This document shows, piece after piece, positions 7,068 to 14,900 of a DNA stretch of 22,226 nt. Made by a program: the position numbers and the translations under genes. This stretch comes from an uncultured Clostridia bacterium. Its GTDB lineage: Bacteria > Bacillota > Clostridia > TANB77 > CAG-508. Within the stretch, counting starts at the first letter, position 1. Every line of letters starts with the position of its first letter. Below the pieces are notes generated by a model. The model did no database searches and was not told the origin of the DNA. It was given only the letters and a program-made list of their open reading frames with translations. Location: assembly GCA_944393275.1 (NCBI GenBank), contig CALXZQ010000006.1, positions 1 to 22,226 on the forward strand. The letters are read 5' to 3'.

Positions 7068-7751
7068 TTACTTAATATTTTTATATTTCTTATATGATCT
7101 ATATGCAAATACAGCAGCAATAATTCCTATAGATATAGCAATTATTCCAATAATTCTATTTAATCCTGTTGTTGGAATCTTTGGAGTTGCATCATTGTCT
7201 ATTCTGCCAGGAGTATAAGTATTAGTATCTACTACTCCGTTGTTAATCGTTACTCCTTCTCCTTTAACAGAAATATTTAGAGTTTTATTTGTATCTATAA
7301 TGTTTTCTTTCCCATCATTTGTTGTTACTTCAGAAAAAGTTATATTACCTTCTTTTCCTTTTGCACTACTTTTAACTTTTAATGATATTTCCCCTATCTC
7401 TTGATCCGTTTTTACTCCTGGAGCTACTATTACCGCCAACATAGTTCCATATTTCTCACTACTCTCTTTATCGTTGTATGTAATGGACCAATTATTTTTT
7501 GATGTTATTTCTGGCTTTTCAAATATGTCCTCATCATATTTGAAAACACATTGAAATGTATTTATCCCTAGCTCTCCAGCATCTATATCAGATATTTTTA
7601 GATTTATTTTTACAGTGTCCCCTGGATTTACTTCACTTGCACTTGGTATAGGATTAAAAGTAAAACCTACACAATAAGATACTCTAGTTATCATAATTAA
7701 TACTATTGATATTATTAGTATTATACTTAATCTCTTTAGTATTTTATTCAT
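7068..7751 (-). CDS. cohesin-domain surface protein with sortase-type anchor
   Basis: 227 residues. An N-terminal signal peptide (about 1-27, ending VSYC) is followed by one cohesin-like beta-sandwich at about 30-150. Its landmarks are NPGDTVKINLKISDI (42-56), INTFQCVFKYDEDIFE (63-78) and the late strand EISLKVKSSAKGKEGNITFS (121-140). A linker leads to IPTTG (192-196), a hydrophobic segment (199-217) and a basic tail, which is an LPxTG-like sortase signal. The protein is therefore expected on the cell wall, displaying a cohesin. The neighbouring element gene encodes a dockerin protein, which suggests a docking pair. It has a consensus promoter of its own (7807-7835), ribosome-binding site GGAG 7 bp before ATG 7751, and its own terminator. 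The cohesin call rests on motif pattern, not a profile search. Confidence 0.85.
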   Translation of the reverse strand: MNKILKRLSIILIISIVLIMITRVSYCVGFTFNPIPSASEVNPGDTVKINLKISDIDAGELGINTFQCVFKYDEDIFEKPEITSKNNWSITYNDKESSEKYGTMLAVIVAPGVKTDQEIGEISLKVKSSAKGKEGNITFSEVTTNDGKENIIDTNKTLNISVKGEGVTINNGVVDTNTYTPGRIDNDATPKIPTTGLNRIIGIIAISIGIIAAVFAYRSYKKYKNIK

Positions 7752-7806
7752 AATTCATCTCCACTTTTTTATTTTTCTTATGTTAAAAGTCTCCTATATA
7801 TATCAC

Positions 7807-7835
7807 ATTATAATTAACTGCTTTTTATTTGTCAA
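7807..7835 (-). promoter_or_regulatory. consensus sigma-A promoter at the element end
   Basis: On the minus strand TTGACA (7835-7830) is followed by a 17-bp spacer and TATAAT (7812-7807), an exact consensus match. It lies 5 bp inside the attachment arm (7841-7866) and about 55 bp upstream of the cohesin gene start. Strong constitutive expression is expected. Confidence 0.85.
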
Positions 7836-7840
7836 TATTT

Positions 7841-7883
7841 TAAATATCTTTTATGTATGCACTACTTTAGTAGTTGAAGCCAT
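7841..7883. other. element/chromosome junction (att site) on the gene 5' side
   Basis: On the minus strand the gene half-site ATGGCTTCAACTACT (7883-7869) meets the AA core (7868-7867) and the element arm (7866-7841). Joined with the other junction this gives an attB with ATGGCT/AGCCAT arms centred on AA, and an attP whose two 26-nt arms match at 18 positions as inverted repeats. Confidence 0.8.
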
Positions 7884-8129
7884 TTTCCTTCTTACATTTT
7901 CTTCTTTACCCCATATTATTTCTTTACTATTTCTGTCATATATTATAGCTGATCTAGAATTTAGATTTGGCTCGTCTTTTAATCCTATGGATGCATTTAT
8001 TGTATTTATTTCATTAATTACTTCTTCTCGGGTCAATCCTTCTTCCGCTTCATTTGCTAAAACACATTTAGAATTTGTTAGAATAATATTCACTAACATT
8101 ATTACTATTAAAATTCTTTTTATATACAT
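7851..8129 (-). CDS. D-alanyl-D-alanine carboxypeptidase, 5' piece of the split gene
   Basis: 92 codons from ATG 8129, chosen over the GTG at 8138 because AGGTGA lies 5 bp before this ATG. The product has a signal peptide (about 1-24, ending in a SKCVLANEA region), then the start of the S11 transpeptidase fold: RSAIIYDRNSKEIIWGKEEN and RKMASTTK. The last four residues of that motif are the SxxK nucleophile motif (Ser85, Lys88). Element DNA then adds VVHT and a stop. The catalytic serine is here, while SGN and KTG lie in the 3' piece (549-1574), so neither piece alone can be active. The gene follows the secretion operon by 52 bp. No clear promoter of its own is seen, and its ribosome-binding site lies inside the hairpin at 8131-8169. 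Confidence 0.88.
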   Translation of the reverse strand: MYIKRILIVIMLVNIILTNSKCVLANEAEEGLTREEVINEINTINASIGLKDEPNLNSRSAIIYDRNSKEIIWGKEENVRRKMASTTKVVHT

Positions 8130-8130
8130 T

Positions 8131-8169
8131 AAAATCACCTAATTGATTTTATTCAATATAGGTGATTTT
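8131..8169 (-). terminator. hairpin ending the secretion operon and covering the dac ribosome-binding site
   Basis: The 10-bp arms AAAATCACCT (8131-8140) and AGGTGATTTT (8160-8169) pair, with an inner ATTGA/TCAAT extension. The hairpin starts 12 bp after the stop of the 387-residue protein. Its downstream arm on the minus strand, AGGTGATTTT, contains the Shine-Dalgarno of the dac gene. The T-rich end is short, so termination may be partial, and read-through mRNA would have a masked ribosome-binding site. Confidence 0.6.
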
Positions 8170-8181
8170 ATGATTATATAT

Positions 8182-9345
8182 TTAATGTCTTGGAATTGGC
8201 CTTCCAGTGCTCCAATCGTAATCGTCATCATCATCCTGAGCCTTAGATTTCATATCTGACAATTCTTTTTTAGCTTTGTCCAAATCACTTTTTGAAGCAG
8301 TTCCTTGCTCTAGTTCTTGTTCTGTTTTTCTAATTTCTTCTTCTTTCACTTTTAATGCTTTTTCTCTTTCTTTTTGAGTTCTCTTTGCAAGCTCAATTTC
8401 GTCAGGAGTTGGTCTTATTGAATGTCCTATATTCATTTCCTCACTCATATATTTCCCACTTTGCTGTTCAGTTGGTGTTAAATTACTTACACATATTTCT
8501 CCATAATGCATATCTAAAGCTAGTGCTCCTTGCATTCCATCTCTTCTTTCCATTACAAATGATGGAGATTCAATTTCTACTGGGTTTCCATTTTCATCAT
8601 ATTCTAAATAAGTCTTTTCTGCGGCTTGTCTTCCTCCTTCCGCTCCACATATATCTTCTATTTCTTCAAATTTATTACTACTATTCTGACCTATTAAAAT
8701 AAATGTATTTCTACTCTTTGAATATGCAATATACTTCTCTTGGTGACCTGTTTGATATCCTAATACTTCTTGTGAAAAATCTTCATCTTCTATTCTAACA
8801 CAAGATGATATATCACACCCTAGATCTTCTTCCATTTGTGCAACAGTCTTATCAGGGTTTTCTTGATTTTCTAAGTTTATTCCTTTTGCTTCTTGTTCTG
8901 ACTGTTCTAGACTACTATATCTATATAATTGTGTAGATTGTTCTTGCAGTAAATTAGGGTCTAATGATTTATTTTCTGTTGGGATAAGATATTCTGCTCC
9001 ATATTTCTCAAATTTTTCATCCATTTGTGCAATATATTCAGGGTCTAAAATTATAAGCCCTTTATCGTCACTCCTACCTATTAAACCATGTTCACTATAT
9101 AGTTCATAAGATAACTCTTTCTTTTTTCCCTCTAATTCTACTAAGTATGCCTCATTTAGTTTAAGCATGGGACTAAGTTCAACATTATTTATTCTAATAA
9201 TATCTTTTATAGATTGACTTTGCTCTTGCCTTTCATCTATTTCTTTTTCTAATTCTCTCATCCTTTGTAATGTTAATATTTGTTCTTGTTCTTGAGCCCT
9301 TTCTATTTTACTATTTTTTTCACTTATTTCTAATCCTTTTTCCAT
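8182..9345 (-). CDS. unknown soluble acidic coiled-coil protein, last gene of the secretion operon
   Basis: 387 residues with no signal peptide or membrane segment. Residues 1-95 are a Glu/Gln-rich coiled coil (MRELEKEIDERQEQ...). A middle part of about 95-300 looks globular and includes EKYIAYSKSRNTFILIGQN and ERRDGMQGALALDMHYGEIC. A second charged coiled coil follows (about 310-365), then an acidic DDDDDY run and the tail WSTGRPIPRH. I do not recognise the family. It is preceded by AAAGGAGA and sits 14 bp after the NTF2-like gene, so it belongs to the secretion operon. A cytosolic accessory protein, chaperone or transported substrate would all fit. The acidic then basic C-terminal tail could be a secretion signal, but that is speculation. 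Confidence 0.8.
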   Translation of the reverse strand: MEKGLEISEKNSKIERAQEQEQILTLQRMRELEKEIDERQEQSQSIKDIIRINNVELSPMLKLNEAYLVELEGKKKELSYELYSEHGLIGRSDDKGLIILDPEYIAQMDEKFEKYGAEYLIPTENKSLDPNLLQEQSTQLYRYSSLEQSEQEAKGINLENQENPDKTVAQMEEDLGCDISSCVRIEDEDFSQEVLGYQTGHQEKYIAYSKSRNTFILIGQNSSNKFEEIEDICGAEGGRQAAEKTYLEYDENGNPVEIESPSFVMERRDGMQGALALDMHYGEICVSNLTPTEQQSGKYMSEEMNIGHSIRPTPDEIELAKRTQKEREKALKVKEEEIRKTEQELEQGTASKSDLDKAKKELSDMKSKAQDDDDDYDWSTGRPIPRH

Positions 9346-9359
9346 AAATGTCTCCTTTA

Positions 9360-10307
9360 TTATTCTAGGCTAATATTCAAACTATATTTATCAATTGCAT
9401 TATTTACTTCTTCTTCTCTTTTATCTTCATCACCAGAATATGATGCTAAAACCCTTACAGCATTAAATATCAGTTCTGTTGATTCATTTCCATCATCAAA
9501 AAACTTTGTAAATGAAATTTCAAATGTTCTCGTATCCCTTGGATTTATCATTATTAAGTTATCTATATTATTTTTAGCCGTTCTTTTTTGTGTCTCAATA
9601 TTTAATTCTATTTCATTTGATATACTACCATCTTGTAATATGATTGGATATTGAGATCTATTTGTTATTTCAATAACATATGTTTCTGTTTCATAATCAA
9701 CTAGTTTATATTGGATATTAAATTTTAAATATTCATCTTCTGTTACAATATTTATGTCTTCTTTACCTATAAATCCTCCAATACGCATTGTTATTCTATC
9801 TTTTTCTTGCTTCATTACAAATTTTTCTTCATAGTACACATATCCGCCCCCATTAGTACCAGTTGCAATTATGTCATCTAATATGCGAACATCATAAACA
9901 TAGGTTTTTCCTACATTTGAGAAGTTTTGGATATTATATATCTTTTTAGTTCTATAAATATTATCAACATAATCTTTAAAACTGTCTATAGTAGGATAAA
10001 GAGCTTGTCTGCAATCTTCTTCTATCAAATTATATGCACTTTCATAGTCTTTTTCATTACAGTATTCTACAAATTTTGATATCATATCATTAATTGGCTC
10101 TTGTGCACTTGAAGGCACTTCGCTTTCATCCATAACAGCTCTATTAGGCTCATATGTCGTTGCAGGTGGTTTGTTGTCATTAATATATCTTAATAGATAA
10201 TTAACTGCTATAATAACTAACCATGCTATTATTACTATTATAAATATTTTTTTATATTTTTTAAAAAAATCATTAACTTTTAATCTTATATCTAACCAAA
10301 AATCCAT
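9360..10307 (-). CDS. VirB8/NTF2-like membrane-anchored secretion component
   Basis: 315 residues from ATG 10307, chosen because AAGGAG lies 6 bp upstream; the longer frame from 10367 would overlap the preceding gene by 50 bp. One membrane segment (about 21-39) is followed by an extracellular region. Residues about 65-150 form an NTF2-like module (SKFVEYCNEKDYESAYNLIE, then LYPTIDSFKDYVDN), shared with the 172-residue protein next door. A beta-rich domain follows (about 170-290, including YVIEITNRSQYPIILQDG). One N-terminal membrane helix plus an external NTF2 fold is the layout of VirB8/TcpC bridge proteins of type IV secretion systems. The assignment is by fold pattern and position, not by strong sequence identity. 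Confidence 0.75.
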   Translation of the reverse strand: MDFWLDIRLKVNDFFKKYKKIFIIVIIAWLVIIAVNYLLRYINDNKPPATTYEPNRAVMDESEVPSSAQEPINDMISKFVEYCNEKDYESAYNLIEEDCRQALYPTIDSFKDYVDNIYRTKKIYNIQNFSNVGKTYVYDVRILDDIIATGTNGGGYVYYEEKFVMKQEKDRITMRIGGFIGKEDINIVTEDEYLKFNIQYKLVDYETETYVIEITNRSQYPIILQDGSISNEIELNIETQKRTAKNNIDNLIMINPRDTRTFEISFTKFFDDGNESTELIFNAVRVLASYSGDEDKREEEVNNAIDKYSLNISLE

Positions 10308-10317
10308 AATTTTCTCC

Positions 10318-10836
10318 TTATAAACTGAAAGATATATAATATTCCGCATAATCTTTTTCATATACAACTACATTTTGCGTTATTATCTCTTCTCCTCTTC
10401 CTGCCTTTGGAATCTTAATAAATAAAACATAATATTGTCCTTGTCTTTCTATATTATCATAGTCCACAATTATAACTTCTGGATATTTTTCTTTTACATA
10501 TTCTTCATATTCTTCAATTGATGGGAAATAATTTTCTTTAAATTCTGGGTATAACAAATTATATGCTTTTTCATATTCCCCAGATTCTACATAATCTATG
10601 TATTCTCCGAAGTATCTTTCCATTCTATCTCTTTCATTCATTTCTTTTAAATCTGAAATCAATTCTTCTTTTTTTTCTTCATCTGTTTTTTTAGTTAATG
10701 CAACATTATTAGTTACTTCATTTCCCGTAAGTTGCCCTTCATTTTTTGAAATATATAACCTTATATTTACTATCGTTAATATACAAGCAACTATTGCTAA
10801 TATTATTGTAAGCCCTCTTCTATCTTTCTTCTCCAA
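10318..10836 (-). CDS. small NTF2-like membrane protein of the secretion operon
   Basis: 172 residues. The start is TTG at 10836-10834, directly after the previous gene's stop (TAA TTG) and 7 bp after GGAGGGG. The next in-frame ATG is far inside the protein. One membrane segment (about 8-28) and a charged linker precede an NTF2-like module: YIDYVESGEYEKAYNLLYPE (79-98) and YFPSIEEYEEYVKEKYPE. This pattern repeats in the downstream 315-residue protein. It is likely a VirB8-like or accessory bridge component on the outer face of the membrane. No enzymatic motif is seen. Confidence 0.72.
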   Translation of the reverse strand: MEKKDRRGLTIILAIVACILTIVNIRLYISKNEGQLTGNEVTNNVALTKKTDEEKKEELISDLKEMNERDRMERYFGEYIDYVESGEYEKAYNLLYPEFKENYFPSIEEYEEYVKEKYPEVIIVDYDNIERQGQYYVLFIKIPKAGRGEEIITQNVVVYEKDYAEYYISFSL

Positions 10837-11400
10837 TTATTTCCCCTCCTCTACAGAAATTTTAAATTCTTGTGTATCATATTGAGGTGTATTGGCCATC
10901 TCTATAGTTAGAGCGATTTTTTGAAATTTATTGTATTTTATTATAACTTTTGAGCTTATATAATCTGATTCTATTTTACAAGAATTTCTTAATATCTCAC
11001 TACTTTTATATATAGCACCTTTTTCTTTAATTTCTCTCATTTTTCCTACAATATAGTAAAATGTATCATAGTCAGAAATTCCATAATTTGATTCCATAGT
11101 AGTTAAAACTATCATATCTGTTTCACTGTTATTTTTATTATAATATTCTTTTAATTCTTCATCAGACAAATCTTTAGTTTCTGAATATAATCTATTGAAT
11201 CTATATTTTGTTAGAGTTTCAATAAAATCTATATACCTTTGTGTAGATTCTGAATTTTTAGATAATTCCGCAAACTCTGAGATATTTCCTATCTCAAATG
11301 TTTGTGTTTTATCTTCTTTTTTATTTCCAAATATAATAAATATACTCGCAAATAAATTTATTATTATTATAAGAATTAAAAATTTGTCTAATTTACTCAT
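10837..11400 (-). CDS. small single-pass membrane protein, secretion operon, unknown
   Basis: 187 residues: a membrane helix at about 7-25, then an external or soluble domain. It starts at ATG 11400 after AAGGAG. The segment SETKDLSDEELKEYYNKNNS resembles AETKSLSDNELEEYFESNRE in the 188-residue protein just upstream, so the two look like tandem duplicates. Family not recognised. Possible envelope or pilot component by analogy with other small bitopic proteins in Gram-positive conjugation operons. Confidence 0.7.
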   Translation of the reverse strand: MSKLDKFLILIIIINLFASIFIIFGNKKEDKTQTFEIGNISEFAELSKNSESTQRYIDFIETLTKYRFNRLYSETKDLSDEELKEYYNKNNSETDMIVLTTMESNYGISDYDTFYYIVGKMREIKEKGAIYKSSEILRNSCKIESDYISSKVIIKYNKFQKIALTIEMANTPQYDTQEFKISVEEGK

Positions 11401-11427
11401 AATATTCTCCTTTTCATAAGGTATTCT

Positions 11428-11994
11428 TTAAAAGATTAGTGAAAAATTAATTATTGAATCTCCTATCAATCTATATTCTATTTCTTCTGAATTTTCATAT
11501 ATAAACTTTACTTTTATATAATCTTCTTCTTGTTGAAATTCACATATTTTGTAATCATTTTCTAAATCGGACTTTAATTTAGAAAATTTGCTAACCATAT
11601 TTTTAAAACTCTGATAGTCTTCTATTTTTAGATTATTTTTTATATTTTCTCTATTAGATTCAAAATATTCCTCTAACTCATTATCTGACAATGATTTGGT
11701 TTCTGCAATAACTAATGGAATTTCCTTGATCATAATATTTTTAATATTTTTTGCCATTGTACTCATTGCTAATTTTCCACTAAAATTATTAAATACTTCA
11801 ATATTTTTATATTCTAGATTCTTCTCAGTTTGTATATTTTCTTCTTTTACATATACTCCCATATTTTCATATCCATAATCTTCTATTGCTTGTTCTCTTG
11901 TTAGTACTCTTCTTTGGTATAGCAATATTAGTAATCCTACAATTACTAATATTACTATACATATAATTATATTTTTCTTAAGTTTCTTTTTCAT
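11428..11994 (-). CDS. small single-pass membrane protein, secretion operon, unknown
   Basis: 188 residues with a basic N-terminus, a membrane helix (about 9-26) and an external alpha-rich domain ending in beta strands (YIKVKFIYENSEEIEYRLIG). The ribosome-binding site GGAGGG lies in the last codons of the preceding gene, and only 3 bp separate the genes, implying translational coupling. Similar to the following 187-residue protein in length, topology and the ETKSLSDNELEEYFE motif. Function not recognised. Confidence 0.7.
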   Translation of the reverse strand: MKKKLKKNIIICIVILVIVGLLILLYQRRVLTREQAIEDYGYENMGVYVKEENIQTEKNLEYKNIEVFNNFSGKLAMSTMAKNIKNIMIKEIPLVIAETKSLSDNELEEYFESNRENIKNNLKIEDYQSFKNMVSKFSKLKSDLENDYKICEFQQEEDYIKVKFIYENSEEIEYRLIGDSIINFSLIF

Positions 11995-11997
11995 ATA

Positions 11998-14900
11998 CTA
12001 ACCCTCCGGGAAATTTGTATTCTGACAGAAGAATGTATCAAATGCTCCCCCTGAATATTCTGTAGGTTGTCCATCCCCTGTAGTGTCAACCCACCACCAG
12101 CAATTAAATTTTCCTATATCTGGGCTACATTGACACCATCCAGACTGACCTACAACATTTCGAGGCATTGGAGTATTACTTGAAGGACTTACTACTGATG
12201 AACAATCATATGTTAAGCACCATTCCGCATTTGCCAAACATAAATCACAGGTTACCGCCTCTCCTTCTGTAACATCATAAGCTGTAGAATATTGTCCTGG
12301 AGCTAGAATTTGCTCTCTTATAGTGGTTCCATGTCCACCATAATTTAAAATTGCTCTATTTAATAGAACATAACCAGTTACTCTTGATGCTGATGCACCT
12401 AATTCAGAACTTCCCAAAACATTTGTAAAATATGCTTCACATCCCTCGTGATGTAAAAGGTTAGCTAGTAATTGTAGATCACCTTCTTGTGCTACATATG
12501 CTTGTGTTACTGCTGCACCTTCTCCTATATTCATATATTCTTCGACATTTTCTATAATTGATTTATTTGGTGCTCTAAATATAAGTAAGATATCTTCTTC
12601 AGTCGTTAATCCTATTTCCTGTTCTCTATCTAGCATGTCTCCTACACTAATTGAAGAATTAACTGCAAATCCTTTTATTGTCATTGTCATATCTTTTACT
12701 AGATTTGTTTCTGTAAATTTTATTGTTATAGAATCTCCAGAAACCTTAGTAACTTCTCCTATTCCAGGGGTTATAACTGTCATTCCTGGTTCAAATCCTG
12801 TAGATTTGATAGATGAACCTGTTGGAGCTTCATTAGGTATTATATAATCTCCTACTCCCTCAGCTATATATTCTGTCATATAATCCCTTACAAATGCTTC
12901 TAATCCCCAAGTATCTTCATTCCATGATTTATCTGCTCCTGCTGGATTTGACATTATTAATGTTCCATTTTCTTCTCCTAGTAGTACAAGGAAATGCCCA
13001 CTACCTGAATATCTTTGTCCATTTCTTGCAGGATTAGTTGTTCTATTTATTAAAACAATTACTGGTTTTCCTTGATTTAGTGCATTTCTAATATCTGTAA
13101 CTGCCTTATTAGTATCTGCGATATCTGTATATACTGTAGATGTTATTCCGTATTGTTCCAATGCATCTGAAACTTTATCTGATGTACTTTCTTTTACCAT
13201 ATAATTTGCTATAACACGTGGTGTTGCTTCTAATTTGCCATATCCTGATGCCACAATTGCTGCTGCCGTTGGTCCACATCCTGAACTTGACATTGTTCCA
13301 TTCCAATAAGAAGTATTAGCATATGACCCCATATATTGTTTATAATTTCTATAAGTTACATTATTTATTGTTGTTGAATTTGGGAATCCATCTCCTGATT
13401 CAGCAGATTCCTCTACTTCAGCATCTGACGGCTGAGCATTTCCTTCTTCTCCATTATTTCCTTCTGCCTCTTGAGCTTTTAATTCATCCATTGATTTTTT
13501 GCTTCTTATATAGGTTCCGTAATCATAATTTTGCTTTTCATATTTTCTATTTGGCCATTCTTCTGGATTATAGTCTGGTATAATCCAGTCTAGCAAACTT
13601 ACACTAGCTTCTGTTAAATCTGTAGCTTTAAAATATTTTAATTCTATTAATAATGATTTAAAATCTCTTAATAAAAAGTCCGCATCTTCTGATTGCATAT
13701 TTTCTAGTATAGCTAAAGCACTTAAAGAATTTTTATTAAAATCTATTTCTCTATAATAGTCTTTTTCATCTATAGAATTTATATAATCACTTACTTGAGC
13801 TTCTGTGTACCAGCCAGAATTTCTAAATTCTCTTTCCTTTTCCTTTAGTTCTTCTATTGCTAATGCTGTTGCTTCTGAGCCATCATATATATAATATTCT
13901 GGTTTTGGATTTTCCCCTTCTATATTATCGTTTCCTGCACCTACAAATAATTCTTTTATTCTAGAATTAGTACTACCTTTTAGAGGTTGAGCTTTTTGAG
14001 AAATTTGAATACTTTGTCTATTCTCTATTATCTGGTATACACCTTTACTAGTATCTGAAACTATATTAGCTTGATCTGAATCTGGTGATGGATGAAAATC
14101 ATATGGTGCCTGTTCTATCATTCCTGCATCCACATTCTCATACGCATTAAAATCAGGTGCTGTTTTTAACCATTCGTCATCACTAACTTTACTTCTTATT
14201 TCATCATTTACCATAAAATAAATATTTTTATACCATGCCTTTTCAACATATGTAATATATGGTTGCCTTGATAATAACTGTTTCCCTTGACCCCCATGCT
14301 CTTCAGATAAATTTACTGCATCTGTTAATCCCTCCGCTGTCATTCCTAATGCTTCAATTGCACTTACTACATCTTCATTATTTTCTAAAAGTCCCGACAT
14401 CTTATCTTCTATTGTAGAAAGATCTGATGGAGATAACACTAGACTACCATCTGCTCCTATTTTATCTTCAATATATTCTAATCCTTCTATTTCCCACAAT
14501 CTGACTCCTTCAAACTCTTCTGATTTAATATTAGAAATTGTACTGCTATTTACAACATATTGAATTTTCAAATATGCTTCTATATCTTGGAAATCTATAT
14601 GGACTTTTGTATCAAATTCTTTATCTGATGCTACATGATATGCTAAGTCTGGAGCCATTGTTGACAAATGTAAGGCCAATAAAAATTCTAATGGTTTTCC
14701 ATATCTTCCTGTCCATCCATCTAGGCTATATGTATATGTATCTGTATTGAATATATTAAATCCTGCAGCCTCTGGGTTCCATACTTTAATGGTTACTGTT
14801 TTTTGATCTCTGTTTACTTCTACATCCTGTGTTATATCTAGCCATCCATCATCATCAAATTTTAGCATACCCGTCAATGGAGCTCTATCTCCTCCCCAGA

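Larger units (their letters stand above)
1540..7868. mobile_element. 6,327-bp serine-integrase element inserted in the SxxK codon of a dac gene
   Basis: The boundaries come from rebuilding the interrupted carboxypeptidase. The 5' piece ends ACTACTAA (core 7868-7867) and the 3' piece resumes AAGATAATGACA (core 1541-1540). Overlapping the AA gives ACT ACT AAG ATA ATG, i.e. T-T-K-I-M, in frame, completing the STTK active-site motif. A one-base shift of the overlap breaks the frame, so the crossover is fixed to AA. Inside are four genes, all on the minus strand: cohesin surface protein, dockerin/fibronectin-like protein, SHOCT-like small protein and large serine recombinase. The recombinase ends 51 bp from one attachment arm, the usual layout for this class. 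There are no conjugation, capsid or replication genes, so the element is either mobilised by helpers or only excises and integrates. Confidence 0.88.

Noticed and set aside
10308..10367. Longer N-terminus for the VirB8-like protein starting at 10367
   Set aside because: It would overlap the preceding gene by 50 bp and lacks a ribosome-binding site, whereas ATG 10307 has AAGGAG 6 bp upstream.
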